Part shown: in pieces, positions 26,858 to 35,428 of the stretch
Layout: each line of letters begins with the position of its first letter
How positions within the stretch are numbered: position 1 is the first letter of the stretch
DNA from: Methanomicrobia archaeon
Lineage (GTDB): Archaea; Halobacteriota; Bog-38; Methanoflorentales; Methanoflorentaceae
Length of the DNA: 57,146 bases
NCBI GenBank assembly: GCA_015661395.1
Contig: JACWML010000005.1
Span: 1-57,146, forward strand
Reading direction: 5' to 3'
Program-made: the position numbers and the translations under genes
Notes under the pieces: generated by a model
The model's database searches: none
What the model saw: only the letters and a program-made list of their open reading frames with translations
What the model was told of the DNA's origin: nothing

Positions 26858-27553
26858 CTAGTGCGAACGCTCGTACGCGTCGATAATTGCCTGTCCAGTA
26901 ACGAACGTAAGCTCGTGTCGTTTTGCGTACTCGATCGAGTCTCGCTTGGTTAGGGCGCTCCCGCTTTGTGCATCGAGCATTTCGCACATAGCCATAGCCG
27001 GGACGATGCCAGCCATCTCAGCTAAGACTATTGAGAGTTCTGTTTGTCCTCTTCGTTCTAAAATTAGCCGCTGGGCTGCTCGAAGCAACGGGACGTGTCC
27101 CGGAGACCGAAAAGCTGCACCGAAGTCAACTGGAAGATTAAGCGCCACCTTCTCCACAGTGAAGCCAAGCTCTGTAATAGTGAGTGCGCGATCTATGTCA
27201 GTTATCCCGGTCCTTACACCCCGGTGATTAACGGCGATTGAAAAGGAGGAGCGCGTATCATAAGCAAGATCGCCGGGCTTCTCGCAGACAGAGTCAAGCT
27301 TCAAGCTGCATCCATTTGAGCTAACGAATTTCAAGATGTCTGACATGAAGGGGAGACACAGACTTTCAGCAGCTTGCGGAGAAATGGCAACGCAGATCAG
27401 CCCTCCCGCCTCTACGCGCATTCGCGCCACCTGTTTAGGCGTCGTGGAGACGGCGGGCACTACCATGTCCGTCTCGCCTTCTCTGTCTTCTGAATCATAA
27501 ATAAGTACCATCTCTCCTCTTCTTACTGCCTTAATTGCCTCTGCTACGCTCAT
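26858..27553 (-). CDS. ribB: 3,4-dihydroxy-2-butanone 4-phosphate synthase
   Basis: RibB converts ribulose 5-phosphate to dihydroxybutanone phosphate and formate for riboflavin synthesis. The acidic loop IYDSEDREGETDMV near residue 18 binds magnesium and substrate, and HVPLLRA followed by RRGQTELSIVLAEMAG completes the site. The 231 residues match the archaeal stand-alone form; no GTP cyclohydrolase II domain is fused. Its ATG overlaps the stop of ribK by four bases (ATGA). This pairs the first step of the dihydroxybutanone branch with the kinase that makes FMN. Confidence 0.95.
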   Translation of the reverse strand: MSVAEAIKAVRRGEMVLIYDSEDREGETDMVVPAVSTTPKQVARMRVEAGGLICVAISPQAAESLCLPFMSDILKFVSSNGCSLKLDSVCEKPGDLAYDTRSSFSIAVNHRGVRTGITDIDRALTITELGFTVEKVALNLPVDFGAAFRSPGHVPLLRAAQRLILERRGQTELSIVLAEMAGIVPAMAMCEMLDAQSGSALTKRDSIEYAKRHELTFVTGQAIIDAYERSH

Positions 27554-28194
27554 ACTATCGCGACCTCTATAAAATCGCCATTATCTGTGTTGAGAGTCTG
27601 TTTGATTGAAACTCGAGCTACGGTCTCGATCACGTCGTTCTTATAATGGGAGCGATCAGGCACAATCACGGCTCCGTCGATGCCTCCAATCGAAGCTCTA
27701 TAACACCTGATACCGCCATAGGTACGGTTGCTGGTCTTGAAGCTTGCTATATTAATGGGGGTTAGGTTGTTCAGCCGCACGCGGGCTGCGGCGCTTTCTT
27801 CATCCAACTTTACGTTCAGCGTGCCCGGATATGGCGTGAAACCTAGCCGCTCTTCAAACTGCTTTGTGTAGCCGCGGATCGAGAGGTAGTACCGGCCCTC
27901 GCCCAAGCCTGATACTATGGTGCCGCTTAATTCTATCACTGGTTTTGATTCGAAAATGGACTTATAAGCTAGGTACTGTTCTTTTAGTACGTTGGATCCC
28001 TTCTCCGTAATGGTAATAGCTTGCGATCTGCCTGATAGCGTTCGCGCAATCAAACCCCCTTCCTCGAGTTCTTTCAGCCTTCGCGAGACCGTCATAGGAC
28101 TGGTTCTGAGCCTCTTAGCAAACTCAACGGTTGATACTTGGATAGGTTTTTGCACCGCGTTAATAAGCGCGAGCTCTAGAAGCGGATCTTTCAT
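27550..28194 (-). CDS. ribK: CTP-dependent riboflavin kinase with N-terminal winged helix
   Basis: Archaeal RibK phosphorylates riboflavin to FMN using CTP. Residues 1-90 form a winged helix (TPMTVSRRL-like SPMTVSRRLKELEEGGLI), which in related RbkR proteins binds the rib promoter. The kinase domain follows, with GLGEGRYYLSIRGY, GFTPYPGTLNVKL and the GGIRCYRA region. The open frame reaches 28383, but the ATG at 28194 fits the family start MKDPLLELAL and has GGTGA about 12 bases upstream. It is therefore likely both an enzyme and an autoregulator (RbkR-like) of the ribK-ribB operon. Confidence 0.92.
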   Translation of the reverse strand: MKDPLLELALINAVQKPIQVSTVEFAKRLRTSPMTVSRRLKELEEGGLIARTLSGRSQAITITEKGSNVLKEQYLAYKSIFESKPVIELSGTIVSGLGEGRYYLSIRGYTKQFEERLGFTPYPGTLNVKLDEESAAARVRLNNLTPINIASFKTSNRTYGGIRCYRASIGGIDGAVIVPDRSHYKNDVIETVARVSIKQTLNTDNGDFIEVAIV

Positions 28195-28279
28195 TGAATC
28201 TTGAGTCACCAATATTGATATGCCTATCAATAATGAGTTGATGTTATAAGAAGCTATTTGCTCTGAGCGTCCCCTGCTG

Positions 28280-28456
28280 CTACGAAGCGGTATGAGCGCA
28301 TCGCCGAGCTCTGGGCTTGGGTGCAAAGAATCTAGCTTCAGATGCAGCTGACGCAGAGTTTGCACGCTGGGCAAAGTTAGCAAGAAGGCGTGGCGCGTCT
28401 ACTGCAGATACGCTGTCGAAGCGTTGAATTTCGTCGGCCGAATCGACAGTTGACAA
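28280..28456 (-). CDS. Doubtful small ORF in the ribK-sepS gap
   Basis: The 311-base gap between the ribK start and the sepS stop contains one open frame that reads like protein (STVDSADEIQRFDSVSAVD and RLLANFAQRANSASAASEA), starting at a TTG and ending at TAG, about 58 residues. It has a basic tail (PKPRARR). The frame stays open upstream into the sepS 3' end. There is no clear ribosome site, and I recognise no family, so it may be chance. A TATA-like GCATATCAATATT just upstream of ribK is the only other feature. Confidence 0.2.
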   Translation of the reverse strand: MSTVDSADEIQRFDSVSAVDAPRLLANFAQRANSASAASEARFFAPKPRARRCAHTAS

Positions 28457-28505
28457 TTTGCTTCTTTTCTTGAGCTTTGTCCTGTCGATCGGTTTCCTTG
28501 TCGAT

Positions 28506-30113
28506 TCAAACGGCTTGCATACGGATAGTTGTGAATACTGGGCCCCGCAGGTCGATCTTTTTGTTCCGGCTTGTTACGTATCGTGTGGCAACTGGATCTA
28601 TTCTAAGGTTTAAGTCGTTTGGAGAGCGAGAGATCCGAACCCGCACCTCGAGGTTCGTCTTGCCCTGTTGTAAGGCTTGTTCGATCTCGTACGCAGCTTC
28701 GGCTGCGAATGCTTTTATGTACGTTATCCCTGTCGAAAGGCCTTCGAGCTCTGTAGCCCCTATGACGTTTCCATCTTTGACAAAAACCTCATTCAGAAAG
28801 GCCGGTCCGCAAAGTTTCGTGTTCTCTTCAGGCTCTATCACAGTGATTCGTACGAACTTGTGTAGGAGCTCTCCCTCCCACGCCACGAATTCAACGGGGC
28901 TTGCATCGGCGCCGTGCATTTTGCACACGTTGACAATTGCTTGTTGTATTGCTTCTCCCTGCAGCGTCGCGGGGGCGTTTTTTAGGGTGATGAGACTGGC
29001 TAGCTCATCGTCCGTCAAAACGAATTCTCCGTAAAACTGCGGGAATACAAGCGTTCTTATGTCCTTAAATGCGTGCGCGATCATTGCGATTCTCTCTACT
29101 CCAATGCCACAGTTCACAACAGGATATTCGATGCCATAGTTAGCCAATGTGAGGGGGCTGTATAACCCGAAATCGGCTACTTCGAGCCATCCAGCGTCGT
29201 TGCTTTTTGCATCGTTAAAATTAGGAGAATATGCAAAAGCCTCGTAGTGCTTTCCTGGCGCATAGTAGGTATCTGTGCCGGTGGCAACTTGTCTGAACTG
29301 AAAATCCTCAAATCCGAACGGCCGCAAGAACTCCTCGATTAGCCATTTGCCTACATCAATAGACACGTCCTCGTCCATTACGACGCACGAAGCGGAATTG
29401 TGCACCCGAAGGTGCGTTGCATCCTCACGCTGCTCTCTTCGGTAGCGAGGACCAATCGAGAAAAGCGTTACGGGTACGGTGGTGTATTTCTGGACAGTGG
29501 CTAGCGTATCGAACCAGGCTGCAGTCATGTGCGATCGCAGCGTCAGGTTGGAAGCCAGGGGTTTCAAATCCTTGAATTCGAAAAACACCTCTTCGAACAC
29601 TTGTATGGCGCGGTCGTCGGGGACATTCAGTTCTTTTGCGATCTCTCTAATTAGCTCATCGCTCTCCAGCTCGCCGGTTTTGAGTTTGTGAAGCGTCAAC
29701 TGAAGCGCGGCAACTTTTTTGGGGGGCAGGTGTATACCGAAGCTCTTGATCATCTCCTGCTTCTGTGAACTCAAACCGACGTCCGGCCTAGGCAGAGCGG
29801 CGAGATAGTAGCATCTGTCGAGTATGGCAAAACCGGTCGGCCCCCACTGCTTCATTATGTCCGCTTCGGGAAATATCGTCTCGTTGATTACTTCGTCGAA
29901 CCCTAGCTCCAGCAGTCGTTGCCGCATTTTTTCGATGAGCTCGTTCAGCACGTGCGGCGCGCCTCGCGAGGGCGCTCGCTCTATCCGACGCAGGTCGTAG
30001 ATACTCCCGTCGTTAAGCAGTTCACCGCCGTATTTCCACGCCTCTTCGAAGCTTTTTTCTTTGATTCGCAGTATTTCGCTCGTTGGAATCTTTTTCAAAA
30101 CGGGAGCCTCCAA
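28506..30113 (-). CDS. sepS: O-phosphoseryl-tRNA(Cys) synthetase SepRS
   Basis: SepRS charges tRNA(Cys) with O-phosphoserine; SepCysS then converts it to cysteine. This route is typical of methanogens and a few relatives. The 535-residue protein is a class II synthetase related to PheRS alpha. Class II motif 2 is seen as SIGPRYRREQREDATHLRVH near residue 222, and motif 3 as NCGIGVERIAMIAH near residue 330. TLRSHMTAAWF carries phosphoserine contacts known from the family. No SepCysS or SepCysE gene is in the window. A TATA-like AAGTATAAT lies about 65 bases upstream. Confidence 0.96.
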   Translation of the reverse strand: MEAPVLKKIPTSEILRIKEKSFEEAWKYGGELLNDGSIYDLRRIERAPSRGAPHVLNELIEKMRQRLLELGFDEVINETIFPEADIMKQWGPTGFAILDRCYYLAALPRPDVGLSSQKQEMIKSFGIHLPPKKVAALQLTLHKLKTGELESDELIREIAKELNVPDDRAIQVFEEVFFEFKDLKPLASNLTLRSHMTAAWFDTLATVQKYTTVPVTLFSIGPRYRREQREDATHLRVHNSASCVVMDEDVSIDVGKWLIEEFLRPFGFEDFQFRQVATGTDTYYAPGKHYEAFAYSPNFNDAKSNDAGWLEVADFGLYSPLTLANYGIEYPVVNCGIGVERIAMIAHAFKDIRTLVFPQFYGEFVLTDDELASLITLKNAPATLQGEAIQQAIVNVCKMHGADASPVEFVAWEGELLHKFVRITVIEPEENTKLCGPAFLNEVFVKDGNVIGATELEGLSTGITYIKAFAAEAAYEIEQALQQGKTNLEVRVRISRSPNDLNLRIDPVATRYVTSRNKKIDLRGPVFTTIRMQAV

Positions 30114-30212
30114 GCACGGGCCACGCAGCTGGCTTTGTATGGATTGGCTTGCGCAATGGCGCTACAAACCCCTCAACACGATTATACTTAAGTTTTTACG
30201 TGATAAAGGGGC

Positions 30213-30222
30213 ACTATATAGA
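30213..30222 (+). promoter_or_regulatory. TATA-type element of the radical SAM gene
   Basis: ACTATATAGA, about 85 bases before the GTG at 30305, in the divergent gap between sepS and the radical SAM gene. It implies a leader of about 60 bases. Confidence 0.45.
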
Positions 30223-30304
30223 GAGCGAGCTACGTTAGCGTCAAATTACACAGAACAGAGGACCACGCAGGCTAGCTGAGCACGCTTGAAGAGGGCCAGG
30301 TTCT

Positions 30305-31321
30305 GTGGGAGCCGTGTATAGCAAAGGATGCGAGTTGTGCCAGCTTGGCGCGAAGATGGTGCTTTTTGTCACTGGCTTGTGCTATAGGAGCTGTTTCTAT
30401 TGTCCTTTGTCTGAACACAGGAAGGGAAAAGACGCCGTATATGCGAACGAGCGTCTTGTAGAATGCGATACCGATCTTATAGTCGAGGCACGTTCCATGG
30501 ACGCTCTCGGAACCGGTATCACCGGGGGCGAACCGTTGTTGGCTCTCCCCAGAGTCCGACATTATATGAAGCTCCTAAAAAGTGAGTTCGGACCGCAGCA
30601 CCATATTCACCTTTACAGCTCTCTTGCTCCCTCGGGGCACGCTCTCCGCGTGCTTGCTCGTGCAGGATTGGACGAAATCCGCCTTCATCCACCGATCGAG
30701 GAGTGGGACAACTTTGCATCATCTCAGTATTGCGAGGCGCTCAAATATGCCAAGACACTCGGTTTGGAGGCTGGCGTCGAGATTCCAGCCATAAAGCCCG
30801 TCCCTGCGATTTTGAGCGTTCTAAAAGAGGTCTCTGGCTTTCTGAATCTTAATGAACTCGAGTTTTCAGAAACAAACTATAACGCTATGACCGCCGCAGG
30901 GTTTGTTCCGTTTGAGTCTGGCTACGCCGCCGTCGGTAGTCGACAGATAGCCGAAGAGATTGCTAACGATGAGGTGCCGACGTATTTCTGCCCCTCTGCG
31001 TCAAAAGACAGCGTCCAGCTTAGAGAACGATTTAAGCGCAAAGCGCGGCGTTTAGCTAGACCGTTCGATGAAGTCACCCAGGACGGTACACTCGTGTTTG
31101 GCGTTGTAGAATCGGTGCCGAGTTTCGATTGTCTCACTGGCATCTCTAATGACGATTATGCGATTGTTAATGGCGAGTTGCACATGTCTTGGCAACAAGC
31201 GCTCCGGCTTGCAAAAAAACATCCGGTGCTGGCCGAGGCAGCGCGTGTCGTAGAGACGTATCCGGACGGGACGGTCGTTGAAGTAACGCCCCTGAATTAT
31301 TGCTTAAAACCGAAAACGTAA
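30305..31321 (+). CDS. Radical SAM protein of the COG2108 type
   Basis: A 338-residue radical SAM enzyme of unknown reaction. The cluster motif CYRSCFYC (CX3CX2C) is near residue 27, and ITGGEPLLAL provides the SAM-binding GGEP. An extra cysteine pair at the N-terminus (CELCQLGAKMVLF) is conserved in this archaeal group, which I place near COG2108. The C-terminal third (ETYPDGTVVEVTPLNYC) has no known motif. The start GTG is needed because an in-frame TGA lies just upstream, and a GAGGG precedes it. It heads a plus-strand run with DUF2551, uppS and mobA. Confidence 0.85.
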   Translation: MGAVYSKGCELCQLGAKMVLFVTGLCYRSCFYCPLSEHRKGKDAVYANERLVECDTDLIVEARSMDALGTGITGGEPLLALPRVRHYMKLLKSEFGPQHHIHLYSSLAPSGHALRVLARAGLDEIRLHPPIEEWDNFASSQYCEALKYAKTLGLEAGVEIPAIKPVPAILSVLKEVSGFLNLNELEFSETNYNAMTAAGFVPFESGYAAVGSRQIAEEIANDEVPTYFCPSASKDSVQLRERFKRKARRLARPFDEVTQDGTLVFGVVESVPSFDCLTGISNDDYAIVNGELHMSWQQALRLAKKHPVLAEAARVVETYPDGTVVEVTPLNYCLKPKT

Positions 31322-31354
31322 ATACTTCCGCGCTGACTTAGTATCGCCCCGGAT

Positions 31355-31690
31355 GTGATTGCGCTGAACGGCAAAAATGTTGAGAACCGACTGAAGAGTT
31401 ATCTTGAACGAGATGGGCAAGGGGTGCGAAGGGCCGTGCTTGAACTGTTTCTCGAAAAGCACATCTTCACAACTGAAGAGGTTTATCGACATCTGAGGGA
31501 CGGCGGGTACGACGTAAGTTATCGGGGAGTTTCCGCCATGGTAGGGCTTATGAATACTCGATTGGGCATCTTTAGAATAGATGTCACCAAGAATCACAAC
31601 GTCTATTCGCTAAAAGACTCATACAAAGACGTCGTTCGCTCGCTCCTGAGCGAAGAAAAGGGACTTGTCACCGAGGATATCTTGTCCTAG
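31355..31690 (+). CDS. DUF2551 family protein
   Basis: A 111-residue protein of DUF2551, a family known mainly from Methanomicrobia. Recognised by RLKSYLERDGQGVRRAVLEL, HIFTTEEVYRHL, and VSAMVGLMNTRLGIFR near residue 60. The pattern of helices and the Y-S-L-K end resemble a winged helix, so DNA or RNA binding is plausible but not shown. The start is a GTG, 33 bases after the radical SAM gene. The next gene, uppS, begins seven bases after the stop. Confidence 0.82.
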   Translation: MIALNGKNVENRLKSYLERDGQGVRRAVLELFLEKHIFTTEEVYRHLRDGGYDVSYRGVSAMVGLMNTRLGIFRIDVTKNHNVYSLKDSYKDVVRSLLSEEKGLVTEDILS

Positions 31691-31697
31691 AGGCTTT

Positions 31698-32630
31698 ATG
31701 TCGTGGATCAGAGAAAACGCGCATAACTCACTGTACAAAGCTTACGAACGGCTTTTGGTCAGAGAAGTGGGGTCAGCCCAAATGCCCCAACATGTCGCCA
31801 TAATACAGGACGGCAACCGGCGATATGCAGACAAGATAGGCGAACCACGCGCGTGTGGCCACGTTTATGGCGCGTTGACGACTGAGCGGGTATTGTGGTG
31901 GTGTCTGGATCTCGGAATCGAACAACTGACGCTTTATGCCTTTTCAACCGAAAACTACCGTCGCTCGAAAGAGGAGCTCGTACCGTTGTTCTCGCTAATC
32001 GAACAGAGGTTTGTCGATCTCTACAATGAAGAGAAAATCTACGAAAAAGAGGTTCAGGTGCGAATGATCGGAGAACGCGAACTGTTGCCCGACGGTGTGC
32101 TCCGGTCTGTCGAGCGAGTGGAGGAAGCCACTCGTCACTTCAGAAAGCACTCCTTGAACTTTGCTCTGGCTTACGGAGGACGAAAGGAGATCGTCAATGT
32201 CGTCCGGTCCTTGGCAGCGCTGGTGGAAAACGACACCATAAGCGTTGACGAAATCGATGAAGATATGCTCACAAAGCTTTTCTACAACAACAATGCACTC
32301 GCGAACGTTGATCTTATTATCCGATCCGGTGGCGAAGCGCGAACGTCGAACTTCTTGCCGTGGCAGGCGAATGGCAACGAGTGTTGTTCCTACTTTTGTG
32401 CCCCATATTGGCCGGAATTTCGAAGAATTGATCTTCTCAGAGCTATCCGCACGTTTCAAGAGAGGGAGCGGGAGCGCAGAATCAGCATCGTTGAGCGCGC
32501 ATTCTCTTTTCTCAACGAGATAGGCAAAGTCGAAGTGGAAGAGGTCTTCAAACTCTCACGAAAAGCTTGCGTCATTAGTCACGAAGAAGTAAAGGAGATT
32601 CTGCGAGACATTGTCCCGGCAATCAACTAA
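31698..32630 (+). CDS. uppS: Cis-prenyltransferase (UppS family), catalytic type
   Basis: Makes long cis-polyprenyl diphosphate, the carrier lipid for glycan assembly, from GGPP or FPP and IPP. The catalytic aspartate motif QDGNRRYA is near residue 38, LTLYAFSTENYRRS follows, and the C-terminal IIRSGGEARTSNFLPWQ carries the RxG-type diphosphate site. The 310 residues are longer than bacterial UppS because of a C-terminal helical tail. The open frame reaches back to 31665 inside DUF2551, but the ATG at 31698 after AGAGGC is better. A second, motif-less homologue lies at 35.4-36.1 kb. Confidence 0.92.
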   Translation: MSWIRENAHNSLYKAYERLLVREVGSAQMPQHVAIIQDGNRRYADKIGEPRACGHVYGALTTERVLWWCLDLGIEQLTLYAFSTENYRRSKEELVPLFSLIEQRFVDLYNEEKIYEKEVQVRMIGERELLPDGVLRSVERVEEATRHFRKHSLNFALAYGGRKEIVNVVRSLAALVENDTISVDEIDEDMLTKLFYNNNALANVDLIIRSGGEARTSNFLPWQANGNECCSYFCAPYWPEFRRIDLLRAIRTFQERERERRISIVERAFSFLNEIGKVEVEEVFKLSRKACVISHEEVKEILRDIVPAIN

Positions 32631-32639
32631 TAACGACTG

Positions 32640-33233
32640 ATGAGAACGGCGGTCATACTCGCGGGAGGCAAAGGTTCCAGACTCAATTTCGTAGAAAAAG
32701 CGCTGCTTGAACTCCACGGAAAACCGATACTGAACCACATTATTGAAACGCTCTCGCGCTGCGTTGATGAGATTATCGTTGTTGCGAGAGATGAGGAGCA
32801 GCAAAGGAAGCTGCACCTCGCCGGCGTCACCATCGTGCGTGATGAGGTACAAGATTTTGGGCCTGTGGCAGGTATTTGCAGCGGGTTAAGTGCGTCCAGT
32901 TCTCAATACTCATTTGTCGCTGCCTGCGATATGCCGTTCATAAAGGCCGACGTCGTCGACTTGCTGTTTCATAAGGCTGCAGGGTATGACGTAGCTATTC
33001 CATATCCACCGGAACCATTGCATGCGGTGTACAGGCGCAAACCCACGATTCGGGCGGCGAAGGCGGCGATCCAGAGGCGGAAAGGGGCTATAATGTACGT
33101 CGTTGATCAGCTCCAGGTTAACTACGTTCCGAAAGATGAGATCCGCATCATAGACCCCAGCTTGTGCACTTTCGTGAACATTAACAGCGTAGAAGACGTC
33201 GAAATATTAAACAAGAAAAACCTGTGTGACTAA
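32640..33233 (+). CDS. mobA: Molybdenum cofactor guanylyltransferase MobA-like
   Basis: A 197-residue nucleotidyltransferase that would add GMP to molybdopterin to make the guanine dinucleotide cofactor used by formylmethanofuran dehydrogenase and formate dehydrogenase. The nucleotide loop is VILAGGKGSRL at residue 5, the metal-binding aspartate is in FVAACDMPFI near residue 98, and LHAVYRRK and VNINSVEDV follow. The related archaeal CobY group also shares these motifs, so the assignment is good but not certain. It starts nine bases after uppS and overlaps the convergent ccsA by four bases. Confidence 0.82.
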   Translation: MRTAVILAGGKGSRLNFVEKALLELHGKPILNHIIETLSRCVDEIIVVARDEEQQRKLHLAGVTIVRDEVQDFGPVAGICSGLSASSSQYSFVAACDMPFIKADVVDLLFHKAAGYDVAIPYPPEPLHAVYRRKPTIRAAKAAIQRRKGAIMYVVDQLQVNYVPKDEIRIIDPSLCTFVNINSVEDVEILNKKNLCD

Positions 33234-34309
33234 GTCGTCGGTCCAGATTCGGCGTCCGTTCGAGCTGGCGGTGCACGCGTGGCGTTCGGTGGTTTTTTTC
33301 GCGTCGCGAATAGCAGAACGAGCACGGCGCCTAGGATCCCGCAGAAAAGCACCGTGCCACTGATGGCGCCACCGCCGGCATACCCGTGCAAACCGGTGCT
33401 TACGCTTACGTAGGTTTGGAGAAATGGAAGGACGTACCCCACGCCAAGAAACGTGCAGATGGCCGACATAAATCCAAACGCGGCGATATAAGCAGCAAGA
33501 GAAGCGCTCCAGTTCTGTGTCTTCGCGTGCAGATAGATGAGAAACACGAACCATGTGATGAGCGCCCACGTCTCTATCGGATCCCAGCTCCAGTAACTTC
33601 CCCAGGCGCTCTCAGCCCAAATAGCTCCGGTTATTATGCCGATAGTGAGGAGAGGAAATCCTACTGCGACGCTTTTATATGCTAAATCATCGAGCTGCTC
33701 TAGACTGAAGTTTGCAAGGATGCCTGTCGATTCTGGAGTACCTAAGGGTGGGGTGTCCTTAGAGCCGGTGTCTCTCTGACGGTTCAAGCCTTCTGTCACG
33801 CGCGCCTCGCTTAGCTGTTTGTCTTTGAACAAATACAGTATACTCGCTACGAAAGCGATAATGAAAGCGCAGTACGATAGAATGATGATTGGCACGTGTA
33901 TAAAGATCCAAACGCTCTGCAACGCTGGGATAAGCGGGGCGGGGTTTGTCGGTTGCATGGAGGCGAAGCCGAGCAGTACGAATGCGAGCGGCATGATCAG
34001 CACTCCGGCACTCTTATAGTCAGATTTGAAGTTCAATATCACGTAGGCGCCCACGGCAGCCCACGCAAAAAATGACATCACTTCATAGGTGCTTATCCAA
34101 GGGGGGTAACCCGCGTACAGCCATCGGGTCGCAAGTGCAAGGGTTTGAAATGCGAATCCAAAAAGTGCTAGGGTAAATCCCATCTCCGCGAGTCGTCGCT
34201 TTTTTAGTGAAAAATATAACACAAAAAGGACCGACGAAATCAGATAGGTTCCAAGTGCAATTTCGAATCCAAGATGTTCAAGAGCTGCTGCGTCCATGGG
34301 TCGTTCCAC
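33230..34309 (-). CDS. ccsA: Cytochrome c biogenesis protein CcsA/ResC
   Basis: A 359-residue membrane protein of the haem-handling protein superfamily, part of system II cytochrome c maturation. About eight membrane helices are seen. The tryptophan-rich WWD signature is WGSYWSWDPIETWALITW near residue 240, preceded by the histidine in WIFIHVPIIILSY. CcsA with ResB moves haem to the outside and joins it to CXXCH sites. A loop of about 40 residues (GLNRQRDTGSKDTPPLG) splits the helices. The GTG at 34309 or the ATG at 34297 could be the start. It follows resB by 17 bases. Confidence 0.88.
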   Translation of the reverse strand: MERPMDAAALEHLGFEIALGTYLISSVLFVLYFSLKKRRLAEMGFTLALFGFAFQTLALATRWLYAGYPPWISTYEVMSFFAWAAVGAYVILNFKSDYKSAGVLIMPLAFVLLGFASMQPTNPAPLIPALQSVWIFIHVPIIILSYCAFIIAFVASILYLFKDKQLSEARVTEGLNRQRDTGSKDTPPLGTPESTGILANFSLEQLDDLAYKSVAVGFPLLTIGIITGAIWAESAWGSYWSWDPIETWALITWFVFLIYLHAKTQNWSASLAAYIAAFGFMSAICTFLGVGYVLPFLQTYVSVSTGLHGYAGGGAISGTVLFCGILGAVLVLLFATRKKPPNATRAPPARTDAESGPTT

Positions 34310-34326
34310 TCAGTTTCAACGCTACC

Positions 34327-35298
34327 TCATATTTCTTCTGATTTGTTCGCATGGTCAAGTCTATGAGCGCGGCTCTCCAGCTTCGTGCGCACGCCCTCAA
34401 TCTCCCTAAAAAACCTTGCTGAGCTTTTGTTACTGATCGCGCCGAGCTGCGTGCTCTGGTCGGACTGCTTGATCCAAATTCTCTTGTGTGGGACGTAAAG
34501 CGATAGCATTATCCCCACTAGCGTGACCGCTGCTCCGGCCCACACGAAGGGGACTCCTGACGTGCTTTTGATTTGAAATGCGACCCAGGCAGTTCCGGAC
34601 TCTGTCACTCCGTAGCCATAAAGGTAGAAAGTAAGCCCTTTGTACGTTAGCGGCCCGTTGACCGTGACGGTGTGAGTCTGAATAAGGTTTCCATCTAGCA
34701 CGGTTACCGTAGCCGTGTAGTCTCGTACGGCACCGTTATTGTAATAGCTGACGCTAAAATCGTCGAGTCGCAAGGCAAAGCCATCGACTTGCAGCGAACT
34801 GCCTTCTGGAATGACTGTAATTTTGTTGTTGTATGGGTTTGCATTTCCATAAGCGGCTCCAATGGCAACGCCAAGCAAGAGTATTAACACTCCAAAATGC
34901 GCGACGTAAGGTCCGAATCTACCAACCCTCCCCTTCTGAGCCAACAAAAAGGTTGTACTCCCGGTCATTGTTTCACGGATCGCGTACCCTTTCAGACTGT
35001 CTCTGACTTGGGTAAGCGTGACGCCTGAAAGGCGCACGTAGTACGGGAGCGCCTGCATGAAGCGATCACTTACCTCTACTTGAGGCCGTCGCAAGTCGCG
35101 CCATAAGGGAGCGATCCTCGTCAGACTGCAAAGGGCGGTTGATATCGCAAGTATTCCAATAAGAGCGACAAACCAAGGGCTTCCAAAAACTACGTCGCCA
35201 CCAGGGTAAAGTGTACCAACAACTGAGACGAGTATAATCAGGCCTATGACAGCGACTGCAAATCTGGTCGAAGTCAGCACTTTGATTGCGAAATTCAT
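34327..35298 (-). CDS. resB: ResB-like cytochrome c biogenesis protein
   Basis: The ResB/Ccs1 partner of CcsA. It has three N-terminal membrane helices (FAVAVIGLIILVSVVGTLYP, then WFVALIGILAISTALCSLT, then YVAHFGVLILLLGVAIGAAY), a large outside domain of beta strands and a fourth helix near the end (VWAGAAVTLVGIMLSLYVP). The LTSTRFAVAVIGLI start and GPLTYKGLTFYLYGYG are typical. It is 323 residues, shorter than bacterial ResB. The ATG at 35298 gives the family N-terminus; the open frame reaches 35334. Together with ccsA it predicts c-type cytochromes, although none is encoded here. Confidence 0.85.
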   Translation of the reverse strand: MNFAIKVLTSTRFAVAVIGLIILVSVVGTLYPGGDVVFGSPWFVALIGILAISTALCSLTRIAPLWRDLRRPQVEVSDRFMQALPYYVRLSGVTLTQVRDSLKGYAIRETMTGSTTFLLAQKGRVGRFGPYVAHFGVLILLLGVAIGAAYGNANPYNNKITVIPEGSSLQVDGFALRLDDFSVSYYNNGAVRDYTATVTVLDGNLIQTHTVTVNGPLTYKGLTFYLYGYGVTESGTAWVAFQIKSTSGVPFVWAGAAVTLVGIMLSLYVPHKRIWIKQSDQSTQLGAISNKSSARFFREIEGVRTKLESRAHRLDHANKSEEI

Positions 35299-35428
35299 AT
35301 TGTTGACGTAGATTCTCAGTTGTAGAGCAGTCAAGTTAGAGGTTTACACAGACTGCTCCCGGTTCAAGTGGTGGTTACTGTCGACCCGACGAAATCGGAT
35401 GTGCGCGACAGATAGGCCCGTCGCGCAA

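Noticed and set aside
28195-28383. N-terminal extension of RibK
   Set aside because: It spans the likely promoter, and related proteins start at the winged helix.
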